Positions 1 through 11,068 of a stretch of 64,000 nt of DNA are shown in pieces. The stretch is from Spisula solida (Eukaryota > Mollusca > Bivalvia > Venerida > Mactridae): the NCBI GenBank assembly GCA_947247005.1, contig OX365951.1, forward strand, positions 31,920,899 to 31,984,898, in the 5' to 3' direction. The position numbers were made by a program, and so were the translations under genes. Positions within the stretch are counted from its first letter, which is position 1. The number at the start of each line of letters is the position of its first letter. Under the pieces are notes generated by a model. It did no database searches. It was not told where the DNA came from and saw nothing but the letters and a program-made list of their open reading frames with translations.

Positions 1-789
1 TCGCTAGATTACCAGTCCATTGCACTAACAACAACACTGGCTACACTGCTCCACTATCGCGGCTCAAAATTATGCTCTATCTCATTGTGCTATTTTATGG
101 TACTTGTTCAACACAACTTGAATTTACCCTCTTTATCGTCTGAACAGTGGTATTGTCTAGTGATTTATCCATCACAGCTTGTTTCTTAAGTTTTCTACGG
201 TGGAATAAATGACCAACCTTCTTTTCGAATGATAAAGGATTGCCCTTGTTGCAGATTACAGAGCCTCTAGTGTTGTTTAGTATGTTATTTGTTGAGAGGC
301 GATGTGTGTATGTGCCATTCCCGGCTATTTGATAGAGCACTAAACTTCAAGCCGTGCGACTGGGACTTTTGACAGCTAAAACTTGGACTTTCTGCGGTCA
401 AGTTCATGTTCTCCTTCAGTTGTAGTGTGTTGGGCATTGTGCCGTGTAAAGTTATGGCCTGTGTTGCTTTTATGTGTTCTGTGCTCGGCTGTTGAGTGCT
501 GCCTTCACTGTCCGATATTTTATTGTTTTATTATTTGTTCGGGTTTCAGTTAATTGGTTGGATAGGGGATGTTCTTCTATAACCTGGGTTACCATAACGT
601 CTTCTATGTGTGGTACTACAGTTGTCTGTTGATTTCGGAAAAGAAAATTGATGTTGATTGATGATTAGTTCCAGAAAAATTGGATAGTTCACGTGTCCGT
701 CATATGTGTTGGAACCGATTTCAGAAACGGTGTTAATTCAAATGAAAAAAAACTTTGTCAAGCTCAATGTATAGGAATGGTAGAATATT
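1..789. other. Upstream sequence; one diverged copy of the GTGCTGCCTTCC family, otherwise unassigned
   Basis: At about 358-528 there is a degraded plus-strand copy of the recurring family: GGGCATTGTGCC, then TCTGTGCTCGGCTG, then GAGTGCTGCCTTCACTGTCC. The first 350 bp hold an 81-codon minus-strand open frame (95-340) that I do not recognise. The remainder shows no clear feature. Confidence 0.5.
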
Positions 790-976
790 TGAAAGGTTGC
801 GATAGGCAACGTGTAACGTGTATGTCTAACATTTGAGTATTTCTTCATTAATTTGTGTGTAGTTTCTCCAAGTACCGGACGTGTGGCAGATGAAAATTAA
901 TATTTGTAATATGTCACACAGGTTTGCGTAGGAACGGGGTACTCTATATTTTATCGCCTGTGGACTCGTTGAGGTT
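790..976. repeat. Dispersed direct repeat, copy 1 (partner at 2164-2350)
   Basis: This stretch and 2164-2350 share the same order of segments: AGGTTGCGA, then CAACGTGTAACGTG or GAACGTGTAACGTG, then TATTTCKTCAT, then a GTGTGTAGTTTC-like segment, and finally ATCGCCYGTGGA with TTGA. They are about 190 bp each, in the same orientation, about 1.37 kb apart and clearly diverged. They could be remnants of a small mobile element or of a local duplication. Confidence 0.5.
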
Positions 977-2163
977 ATATGAACACTCATATCGATTTGC
1001 AAAGAAAATATGTGTTTCAACTGTCAAGTTATCTTACACGCACGCCCGTTGTGTTTCGCAAGTCAGTTTTAATGGTAACGTGTACTTATACACGTACAGG
1101 TAGCTACACGTACACGTAGTCGTACACGTTCGCATCGCAATCTCTCTACTGTCTTCTTACAATCCAGACAAAATTACAAAAAACATGTCATCTATTTTGC
1201 TTCCGTTGTATTTTATGTCCACAAAAATCAAAACTTCTCATTGTGTCGTCATTCCCAGTAAATTCGTGTACAAAACACCGATTTCTAACCTAATGTACAA
1301 TCTAAAATTTCAGTGAAAATGCTTGAATTTCGTGCTTGTCGAACATCAAACATACGTCTGTGTTTTCAAGAGGAATGAAAGAACGAGGCTGAAAATCGAA
1401 ATTTCCGGCTTAATTTAATACATGTTTGTGATATTTCAAATATTCAAGTCTGAGATTGGCAGAAGAGATGAAAATAGTTTCCCCAATTTTCTTCCTCTTT
1501 CACGCTATTTTACATCGTGTTTTATTTTCATCGTCGACATCGCTACTCCAGCGGGGTAATTTTAATCAATTTATTAATGGTTTTAAATTTCAAATTCAAG
1601 CGCTCCATTTAAACAGTGTCGTCTGTAAGGTCAACTTCTCGCGTGATAGCACGAGCCGTATGTAGGCAATCGCAAAAATGTCTCACAAAAGGCAGGTTAT
1701 GACTAGAGAACGTGTATGGAAAATGTTGAGAAAAATTCACAAATTTTATGAAAGATTTTATTAACCGAGGTATTAAATTAAACAGCACGAATGAACAATA
1801 AATTTAAAATTACAAAACTATTTTCAGAAGAATTTCGGAAAAGTATTAGTGTTTATTAAGATCCTGCAGCATTTTAGATTTTTTTAGAAAGGACATTAGC
1901 CTTAAAGTACGCATGACTTGTAAAACACATCAATGCCGTTTACAAACTGTGTGTTGTTGTGTAAATAACATCACCCACTTTTAACAAAAATGTCATCTTT
2001 TGGAAATTATTTACCACTTTGAGCGTCATATTTACCTTGGCGCCATCCTTTTTAACTACACTTTTGCCACTCCTCTGTATAAACAAAAGCAACCAAATAC
2101 ATATAGACATGTGTCAAATTGACATTATGTGATTCTACTCCGCTGTCCTCAGTCACTTAATAG
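977..2163. other. Unassigned AT-rich sequence with an ACGTAC-rich patch
   Basis: A short low-complexity patch rich in ACACGTAC lies at about 1075-1130. Otherwise nothing recognisable was seen. The 69-codon open frame at 1456-1665 has no family resemblance that I can see. Confidence 0.5.
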
Positions 2164-2350
2164 GAAGGTTGCGAAAAGGAACGTGTAACGTGCACATCTA
2201 CGTGAATACTACTGTTGGGTATTTCGTCATCCTGGTATGTGTAATTTCCACAAGTAACGTACGTGTACGAACAAAAATAAAATGTGTTTTATGTCATACT
2301 GGTGTGCGTATGCACGGAAACACAATATTCCATCGCCCGTGGAATCATTG
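2164..2350. repeat. Dispersed direct repeat, copy 2 (partner at 790-976)
   Basis: See the partner at 790-976. The matching landmarks here are AAGGTTGCGAAAAGGAACG near 2165 and CATCGCCCGTGGAATCATTG near 2331. It is not coding in any convincing way. Confidence 0.5.
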
Positions 2351-4693
2351 ATATAAGATATATAAGAAATCATGCTCTAATTGCCACGTGATTTTATACT
2401 CACCCATATTATTACGCAAGCAAACTCAGCTACACGTACATATACTCGTCCCTTACACAACCACCCTAATAACATTTGGTACCTATTAAGTGTATGTCCT
2501 TTTTGGAATAATCACAATCGACAACTCATTCCTGATAGTAACCATCGCCACGAGGGTATGAGGGCAATGACATATATATTTAATAAAGCCCCTTCTCAAT
2601 TAAACACGCGTAACAATAAGTCACTTTTGCCATTAAGGTAACTGTAAGATGTTATGACTTTAATACGCTTCTATCCAGATATTATTGACGGTATTATCGC
2701 ACAGTGTCAATCAGTAAGACGGGATAAGTTGATAAATAATCGACAAATACTCACTTAATTATCACACTGATATAGACCAGATGTGACGTCACTACCGGGG
2801 TTAAGAACATATTCTGCTGGGATGTAACAGTGCATGTGATTATAATCATTGTGGTGATGGTGACTGGTGAAGCTAATATGTTGGAATACAAAACAACAGA
2901 GATTGAAGTTGAAACAGGGCTTAATACAAATACATAAAACTTCATTTGAACACAGGAATACACAATTTTTAAATTGAACCAAGAAGTGTGGCAGGAGTTA
3001 TGGCATCAGAGACCTAACTAACACAGACTTACCAAATCTACAACCAGTCATGGTATTAGTTGTTATACTGTAGTTTGAACCTTGAGCCATGACCTATCTG
3101 ACGAGTCAGTAGAAGCGGATAAACTAAATTTTAGTACGTTCGGTTGTCATTATCTATGATACTAGTACTTCATCATCATCGTCATCATCATTTTCAGTGA
3201 TCGTCTCACCCCAATTACAGATTTGACAGAAATAATGAACATGCGCAGTTGATGGTCTAAACTATTTACATTCTCCAAAATTCTATACACAAACATTTAA
3301 AAACTGGGTAAAACGGGTAATGTGGCTAAGGACTTGTTGAGTTGTTTCCAGGGCGACCACTTCTATAGTTATGACCCTTACAGACCACGTCTGTTAATAT
3401 TCGAATGCCAACAGCAACGTGCAAAAACTATAACCCGGAATTCGGTGGTCTAAATATCCAAGTGACCGACAACTACAGAATAAACACTATCACTGCTAGG
3501 CCCTTTATAAATTGATAAGCCCAGTGCCAGGCATCCTGGGTAGAAATCTGGTTATAACATGTGTAGTTATATTACTGGCTGTTATACAACTAGATACGTC
3601 GGGACTTAAAAAAAGCTTAATTTATTGGATAAAAACTGACTATATTGCATAGAAATACCACTAACGAACGCTCACTTGTAATATAAGATGTCATTGAACT
3701 TTTGAACCGGGAGTTAAGAATTAACAAAACCCCACACGTTCTACGAAATACAACATACACTGTTGGAACAAAATTATGCTTATGTCCAAATATAACTACA
3801 TCTATTAGATGGTTGCGATGCTGCAATGCCTTTGTAATTGTTTTTTGCACCATCCCAGTGTTATTGTTTTAGGAATGTAGTGTCCTCCAATTCAATTATG
3901 TGTTAACAAATACACTAGAAAACATAATAATTATCTCATTGAACCAGAATTATATGCGATTACAAATGTTCTAATTTCAGTTTCAGTACCCCCGTTTTAA
4001 AAAATATGATTTTAAAAGTAATGTTTTGTCTGGAGGTTTAATACACGAATTGTTGTCTCAATGTTCGCTTAGAATTTCTAGCGTCCATGTTCTCGTACAG
4101 TCGTGCAAGTTTTATTTCCTTTAATCGGGAATTAATTGGGCTAGCAATGAAATGTTTCTCCCAAGTATTAGAGGAGTTAGTATTTTAAGACTTGAAATCC
4201 AGATTTAACTCAATGTCGTCAACGATCAGAATCATTACTTCAAATAGTGAGAACCACACTAAATAACAATATTCGTTTGTTTACTTTGTTATTTAATTGT
4301 TATCCACTTAGCCTCACAGGATAGACCGACATGTACCTAAATGTTTAACATTCTTTCTGTGTACTGTAAAACCACAACCAAAAACAACCTCACTAATACG
4401 GACACTTTAATTATCTTAATGTTCAAGTTCGTTTAATTTCTTTGCTATCTTATTTAACAACTAGATAAGAAGGCTTGGTTATAAGTACATGTATTCTTAT
4501 TGAAAGTGTACGTGTATATTAGTACCTAATGCATGCATGAACTAATGATAGCCTAAATATTTTGTACTAACTGAACTAATTTTATTAAGGTCACTCCTTT
4601 GCCAGTCCCTTCGGAGCGCGGTAGTTAATACTTTGCTTTACTTTATATTTGCACCGAGACGCTGTAGGTCACTATAACCTGAAATCGTACGCC
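2351..4693. other. Unassigned AT-rich sequence
   Basis: Only a short CATCAT/CGTCAT microsatellite-like tract stands out, at about 3170-3195. No gene, RNA or clear mobile element was recognised. Confidence 0.5.
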
Positions 4694-5460
4694 TTATTGG
4701 AATGCAAGAAGTGATTTGGCCATGGAGGAGTTTGTGACCAAGTATCGATGCCCCATTGGCTAATGTCTAAGTTTGGCTTTCGACTTCAAGTTTAAAATAG
4801 CATTTTTGTAACACTACTAGGTACCAGACTACCTCTTATTTCGTCTATCTTTAGACTAGCTGTTCGCAGAAATATAGTTAACAAAATGTATCACTGTACA
4901 TAAACTGTTACATACAGGTTTCAGTTATAGTTGGTTAGTTTAGATAAACAGGTTATAAAATCGGTAAATACCGGTCAATAAATTGTCTGGCCATTTAAGA
5001 CTATTTGACTTGTTACCTGCGGCCCCGCAGGTCTATTGGAGTGCATGAAGCGATTTGTCTATGAAGGAGCACCTGACTAAGCATCAATGTCCGATTGGCT
5101 AATGGCTCAGTCTGGTATTCGACTTTAAGTTTAAAGTATCAAATTCTTAACACAACTTGATACCAGTTTAATTCTTATCGCTATGTGGCTTTTTGTTCCC
5201 TGGCTTAATCGTACTCATGCATTTTCGGCTACATTATAACCATTCGTAACAATATTATATGTAATCTTATCTGTCTCGTTTTAGACTATCTACTGTACAC
5301 AATCGGTACAAGGAAACGCAGCATCGCTGTGTACCACTGTACATAAACTGATACATACAAGTTGCAAGTAGAGTTTGTTAGGTTAGATTAACCGGTCGTA
5401 AAGTCGGTAAATACTGATCAGTAAGTTTCTGGTCGTAGAAAACTAAACTATTTGACTTGT
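4694..5460. repeat. Diverged tandem duplication of a roughly 320-430 bp unit
   Basis: The unit at 4694-5016 and the unit at 5033-5460 share landmarks in the same order: TATTGGARTGCA, CGATTGGCTAATG or CATTGGCTAATG, TCGACTT-AAGTTTAAA, CACTGTACATAAACTG, GTCGGTAAATAC or TCGGTAAATAC, and finally CTATTTGACTTGT. The second unit is longer, with about 100 bp of extra sequence near 5170-5280. The age and origin are unknown. Confidence 0.6.
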
Positions 5461-6501
5461 ATACATTAACGATATTTTCTATTATAATTGTGATATATTC
5501 GACAGATATATACTATGATTCCAGGTATCCAGACGCCTACATTTATCAGGTAATGTTTACGGGTAAGAAACTACCACATATGGACTGCAGACTGAATGCA
5601 TTTCGTACATACTAATACAACCATACAGTTGTTATCCTATTTTTGTACATAGAAACCTGTTACTCTGTACCAATACCAATCATTTATTATATAATAAATT
5701 GTTTTAACAACTGTCCCCGACCTCCAAGTTATGATCAGAAATTGATCATTGGGAGTAACCCGGTAGAAGTAGAAGTTATTAGAGAATATACGACGAATTG
5801 TCAAAGAGAACTCGAATCTTAAACTTAAACATTAGACTTGAACGTTTTGCGTCCTTCCCATTACCCTGCAGAAGCTATGAGTGTTGGCAAACATGACATT
5901 ACTACACCATTATTAATGCACTTGACCGACAAAGCAAACGCAAGTTATAAAAGTAAAGCTCGATAAACAAACTAAGTCTTGTTTAAAGGTAAAATGTGCT
6001 TCTTTTATTAACATTTGATATATTGTCTAGTAAATTTGATTAAATTATTATAATAAACATCAATTTGCGAACAGAACAAAACTATGACATTTTCACATCA
6101 TTTAATGAAAAACTTGCTACATTTGTTAGAAATGTGTAATCGAGGAAGACTATTTTATTTTCTACAAACTGATTGATCGATAATTTATGTTTCTTTCTTT
6201 TCTCACGGAAGTATTGTGGGGAACCATACGCGGAATACAGTTCGACAGAGAACATTCATCAAGCAATTAATTCACTACAGCTTCAACATACCATATGGTT
6301 TTACACCTTACCATGCAGACGATAACAGCTATTCAAATTCGACATTACAAATACAACAGTACCATTATGAGTAAAGTCTACGATCACTGTGTGACAGCTT
6401 TCAGTGGGACAATAGCTGCTGATGATTCGTGTGACGGCCGCCTTCAGATAATAAATAAAATATACCAGCTTTATATAGCGCCTTGTTCATGCGAACACAC
6501 G
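5461..6501. other. Unassigned AT-rich sequence
   Basis: I see no gene, RNA, tandem repeat or repeat family here. Confidence 0.45.
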
Positions 6502-6886
6502 TTCAAAGACACTTTACATTATAGTGTTGCAGCCACAAGGGCGCAGGTACATCCTCTACTAGTGCAGATACAGCATGACCAGAGGGACGAACTGAGAGAA
6601 AGGCCCTCGAAGGGAGAGAGAGACAGTAGATACAGGCATGTCCGGCGCTGCAGAAGTGCGTCTAGCTCTTATTTCGAATAAACAGCCTGGTTCTTTATTG
6701 TGCCCGGTGTATAGCACCGATACACATATTCCTGGCACCTTTACCCAGATACTTTGCATTCGAGACGGTCAGGTACAGCGGGAAACATATAAATATTTCA
6801 AATATAGTCCAGTTATCATGCCGTGGATTAAACCCGTGACCTCTGGATTGACCGCCCCAATGTGTTACCACTGAGCTATCGCCGCT
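6502..6886 (-). mobile_element. tRNA-derived SINE-like element, copy 1
   Basis: On the minus strand the element begins near 6886 with a tRNA-like head. It has GATAGCTCAGTGGTA as box A and GGTCACGGGTTTAATCC as box B, both RNA polymerase III promoter elements. The body runs to about 6502 and matches the second copy at 38891-39235 over nearly its whole length, sharing CTCTTATTTCGAATA and CCGGTGTATAGCACCGA (plus strand). The head is well preserved, so this copy is younger or less damaged than copy 2. The open frames crossing it are not genes. Confidence 0.75.
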
Positions 6887-7406
6887 TCAATCATAACAAG
6901 ATTGATTTTAATTGCAAGAATTGTTGCAATGCCAAACATTTTATTCTTGCAATGAGCTTTTCAAGTTAAAGTCCATGTTTACTTATGCTCCCATTAACCT
7001 ACTGATGTGTTCCACTGCATTATCAACACGTGAAGAACTAACTAATGTCGGTTACACTTCAATGAACCTTTTTTATCTTATACAATATGTCCTTGTTGAT
7101 AATAGTTGTGATGTATAGGGAATTACCCTGTCAAGCATTTTGTCAAACTGAGCTGCCCCTTTTTGACTTAGAAATCCATGATAATGTTCGGCACCACCTC
7201 AAATATTGTCGAAGTCCATCGCATTACTACTTTCATTCTTTGCATACTTGTTCCCCATCATAAGCACATTCTCTACACAGGAGTAGGTAACCCCATCAAG
7301 CAAAAGTAAAAGCTGATTTCAACTTGCAAATTATATTACAAGAATGGTGATTACATTCGAGTTTCGATACAAGGACGCTATTTGTTTCCAAGCAAAATGT
7401 CATTGT

Positions 7407-7956
7407 AAACAAGTCACTAAGAATTGCAAGCAGTACAGAAGTCCCCTACCGATTTTAAGCCATGATCATTTTAGATTATTTTTAATGTTTCGGTTGCCAT
7501 TTCAACCACACTTTTTGTGAAAATAAAGACATATTTAGATATGCATAAGCCCCATATTGCCCCTATCCACATACCAAATTTCATAAACCTAGCTTAGAAT
7601 ATAACCTACATTATGAGCCAATGAAAACGCCGCATTTTCGCGGTTAAATGAAAAATGTAATCATTAAAATTTTCTCTTAACAGACTTGACGTCTTGCGTT
7701 GGCGCTAATTTCTATCGGCCAATCAGAATGCAGAATGTTATATTCTAAGTTAGTTAGAACATATTAAGTAAATTTTCATGACTAAAAAGGCCTCGCTTCG
7801 CTTCGCTCGCTCCGCCCTTTTTAATCATTAAAATTTACTTAATATGTTCTAACTATAACTTGAAAACTGTTTGCGTTATGTCAGGATCCAAAATTTTGAC
7901 GGACGGACTGACGGACAAAAGGACGGACGGAGGGCAAACCTATAGGGGACTAAAAG
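7407..7956 (-). mobile_element. CCGTCCGTC-type dispersed repeat interrupted by a fold-back element
   Basis: On the minus strand this matches the copy at 26755-27003, starting AGTCCCCTA and followed by GGTTTGCCCTCCGTCCGTC. Further shared segments are AACAGTTT-CAAG, then CTAGGTTTATGAAA, GTGGATAGGGGCAATA and, at the far end, TTCTGTA-TG-TTGCAATTCTT. The match is broken by a 263-bp insertion at 7596-7858. I associate this repeat style with bivalve genomes. It has no coding capacity here. Confidence 0.7.
7596..7858. mobile_element. Fold-back MITE, copy 1, nested in another repeat
   Basis: The element shares its whole structure with 18344-18599. It holds an inner inverted pair (TTAGAATATAAC near 7595 and GTTATATTCTAA near 7738) and a 40-bp hairpin. 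The hairpin's left arm is at 7751-7790 and its right arm at about 7817-7857, around a GC-rich loop containing CTCGCTTCGCTTCGCTCG. Only about two mismatches separate the arms. Comparison with the uninterrupted host repeat at 26755-27003 marks the insertion point, and CTT lies on both sides, a possible 3-bp target duplication. Confidence 0.72.
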
Positions 7957-8909
7957 TACTCCAGCATACTAAATGGATACAAAGTGCGTTTTAAACATCC
8001 TTCTTAAAATGCTGTCAGTATAATTAGGAATGTGTCTGTATATTGGATGATGTATCGAAACCTGAGTGGTTTGACTTCGCAACCATTCTTTAATAAAAAC
8101 GAGTCTTGTAATAAATATATACGTGACAATTATCATTAACAAGGAGGGATGGTATTTGACAAATCATTAATATGACAGCACAACATTAATTTATTTGAGG
8201 TCGAAGATTCTAATAACGACAAGGGAGTCCGTTCTTGTATGATCGGATGGTCAGCCTCCAACCATTTAATGAATACGCCTGACTTGCGTAAGTATTGAAA
8301 TAAAGCGTCAGAAAGTACACGTCTTATAAGCCAAAATAACTGGTTCTATAAATGCGTTGATACTATAATAAATTAATACACACTTTCCCATTACTTCTTA
8401 ATTACATGATGAAAAACCTTTTACTGAGCTTACTCCAAACATAATTGAAACTATAACTAATTCTATTTATGTTTACGTTTTACTGTAAAACTCCGGATAT
8501 TTTATTTTGCAATCGTTGCGAATGTCACGATGAATTGATGGATAGAATTATTGAAATGGATAGAATATGTAATATAACGCTCTAGTTATTTCTCCGCACG
8601 AACTTGCAAATAAATGATCGATATGTTTTTACTACGGGCAGAAATGATCAGTATTGTCTTCATATGTACATACACAAAATCAGTTTGACAATTATTTTAT
8701 GATAAATGCCACCTGTATCTTAAGTAAATGTGTTCTTTGCAGAGACTTTGTCCTTAGTATGCGTCTTATTTGTGATTTGTAATTTATTACTTTTTGTTCG
8801 TTTAATTCAAGTTTAACGCTGGTTAGATCGTATCCGGTGGTCAGTAGTCCTAACAAGTTTTCCTGGGATTATTAGACAAAAAGATAATGGAAACTAGGAA
8901 AATGCAAAA
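7957..8909. other. Unassigned AT-rich sequence
   Basis: Nothing recognisable was seen between the nested repeats and the 31-bp tandem array. Confidence 0.45.
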
Positions 8910-9012
8910 CACGAAATGCTCTAAACAGAAAAAGGCCAAACACGAAATGCTCTAAACAGAAAAAGGCCAAACACGAAATGCTCTAAATAGAAAAAGGCCA
9001 AACACGAAATGC
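8910..9012. repeat. 31-bp tandem repeat, 3.3 copies
   Basis: Units start at 8910, 8941 and 8972 with CACGAAATGCTCTAAACAGA, followed by a partial fourth unit at 9003-9012. The copies differ by one base (AACAG or AATAG). Confidence 0.9.
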
Positions 9013-9182
9013 ACACAAAGGCACACACACCCAGTACTAAAAGTATTACCTTGCTTTTCACTCAAACAACTAGCAATTGTTCAAACATGTCAAGGACATG
9101 ACCAGAGTCAATATTACGGATGATCATATTTTGCCTAATTAGAGTATTGATCCCATACAATAGCGAATATTGCATGACAGAT

Positions 9183-9389
9183 TTGTCAGTATGTGTAACT
9201 GGAAGGTGTCAGTATGTGTAACTGGAAGGTGTCAGTATGTGTAACTGGAAGGTGTCAGTATGTGTAACTGGAAGGTGTCAGTATGTGTAACTGGAAGGTG
9301 TCAGTATGTGTAACTGGAAGGTGTCAGTATGTGTAACTGGAAGGTGTCAGTATGTGTAACTGGAAGGTGTCAGTATGTGTAACTGGAAG
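9183..9389. repeat. 23-bp minisatellite, 9 copies
   Basis: Nine head-to-tail units contain GTCAGTATGTGTAACTGGAA, essentially identical after the first. Such uniformity implies recent expansion, so copy number is likely to vary between individuals. Confidence 0.95.
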
Positions 9390-10846
9390 TATAATGATGT
9401 TAATCACGTTTCTAAGATTTGTCTTCTGTTTTGTAATCTTACCTTTCCTACATGATCGTACAAGTGTCTAATTTTGTTTTCTATGTCATCGTTATTGTCT
9501 CTGAGTACATAACCTGTTCGACTAGCCCAGTTCTTTGACTACCAGTCTGTCTGTCTATCTAGCGATGTGGGTAGGACGTGTTCTTCCTCGACATTTACAG
9601 CAAACACTGATCGATAGTTGTTTCTCAACAAACACGTTTGGTAGCAGAAACTTCAAACTCATTCTCAAGTAGACATACCTGCACAAGTGTGTAGTCTGTG
9701 TGAATGATCAAAACTATCCAAATATTCTGCGAAAGTGTCAACACCTCACTCAGGGGAGATATGAATGGATTTACAAAAACATTTAGACAAGACCTGGATT
9801 AGTTTTTACAAAAAAACTGGACTGGCACCGTAGTGTTTCGAATTACATATGTTTTGCAATTGCTTTAAATTGCTATTTTAGACGGATATACAAACATGTA
9901 CACAAATATACAAGAATTTCGTTTGGATAAAACTAAAGCAAGTAAAAACTCCTTCTTAAAGAAGTATGGCCGGTTCTTTTGGTCTCTACTAAGCAGAGAA
10001 GAGTATTTTCAGAAACTGAAAAGTTCGACAATCGATCGCGCAACATGTCTTCACTGGACTTTGCCAATTTGTTTTGCAATATCTGCTTTGCTGTTCTGAC
10101 CTCTTCCAAATATCACGTGGAAGAGACTGAAATGCTTCTAAAAACAGAAGACAACTAACCAAACGAATATGAAGCCCTTTTCTTGATTACGGAAGCTTTT
10201 CCGTTTGCCCAAACGAACCGACCACTAGTGTATACTGTCTCAGTGTGGTTACCTCTTCTTACTCTCAGTTAAATGAATACTGCCTTCATTAAAATACCAC
10301 ATGAATATAAGAACATCACAAACATGAAATTGAAAAAATAAGTCGCCGTCATAGAAAACAAAGGACCAAACATTAAGTCATTCGTGAACCTTGTCCATAA
10401 GGAGACGCCAAAGAACAATTCCCTACAAAAGCTTTTGTCGTAGCTAACAACATTTCTAGCAATAATAGAATGACTTTTATCTGACATAGGATTAAAGGAG
10501 ACGCCTATTAGTTACCTATTTTGGGGGAGTTTTGGAGATAATCATTCGTACATGAACATAAAGAAGTTTTGAACTGCAAGCTTAATGACTATCTGGTTGG
10601 TCATTTATAGACAATTCAAGAAAATTAAAATCTAGATTTACAAATTTGTAAAAACTGAAACGTTTATATTTCCGAATAATTGTTTTTGAACGGGGTGTAC
10701 TTCAACTGGCTGTTTCTTTTTGTAATAAACGAGGCATTGTAACAATTACCCAGTGAATGTTTTTTAATTGTATTTAATGTCCTTGTCTAGTATTCGTTTA
10801 GTTGCACATGACTGTTTCTTGGATTAGTCCGTCTTCCTATAATTAA
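9390..10846. other. Unassigned sequence
   Basis: The open frames at 9896-10099 and 10269-10487 are short, lack context and resemble no family I recognise. Nothing else was seen. Confidence 0.45.
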
Positions 10847-11068
10847 TCAGAACAGAACAGAACAGAACTTTATTTCACCCAGGTGTACATGATACAACAT
10901 GGGGGTATATAACAAACATATATACATAAAACAATACGGGCTTTCGGTCATATATACAGGTTGGGGGTGTGGGGAGATTTCATCATTACAATTACAAGTG
11001 TACAATATTACAGATACATAACTTACATTTAAATAACAAAACAAACAATAGCACGTGTTGGCTAGCAC
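10847..11068 (-). mobile_element. 3' tail of a non-LTR retrotransposon (LINE), 5'-truncated
   Basis: On the minus strand the sequence ends CCTGGGTGAAATAAAGTTC followed by about three to four TTCTG repeats (plus strand 10851-10870, AGAACAGAACAG). An AATAAA-like signal followed directly by a short tandem repeat instead of poly(A) is typical of CR1/L2-like LINE 3' ends. No reverse transcriptase is left, so only the 3' untranslated end was inserted or has survived. The 73-codon frame over it is not a gene. Confidence 0.5.

Noticed and set aside
95..340. 81-codon minus-strand frame ending near the window edge
   Set aside because: Mildly protein-like and basic, but no domain, splice site or second copy could be recognised.
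6295..6681. 128-codon plus-strand frame, the longest in the window
   Set aside because: Its second half runs antisense through a SINE that has a homologous copy at 38891, and the first half has no recognisable domain.
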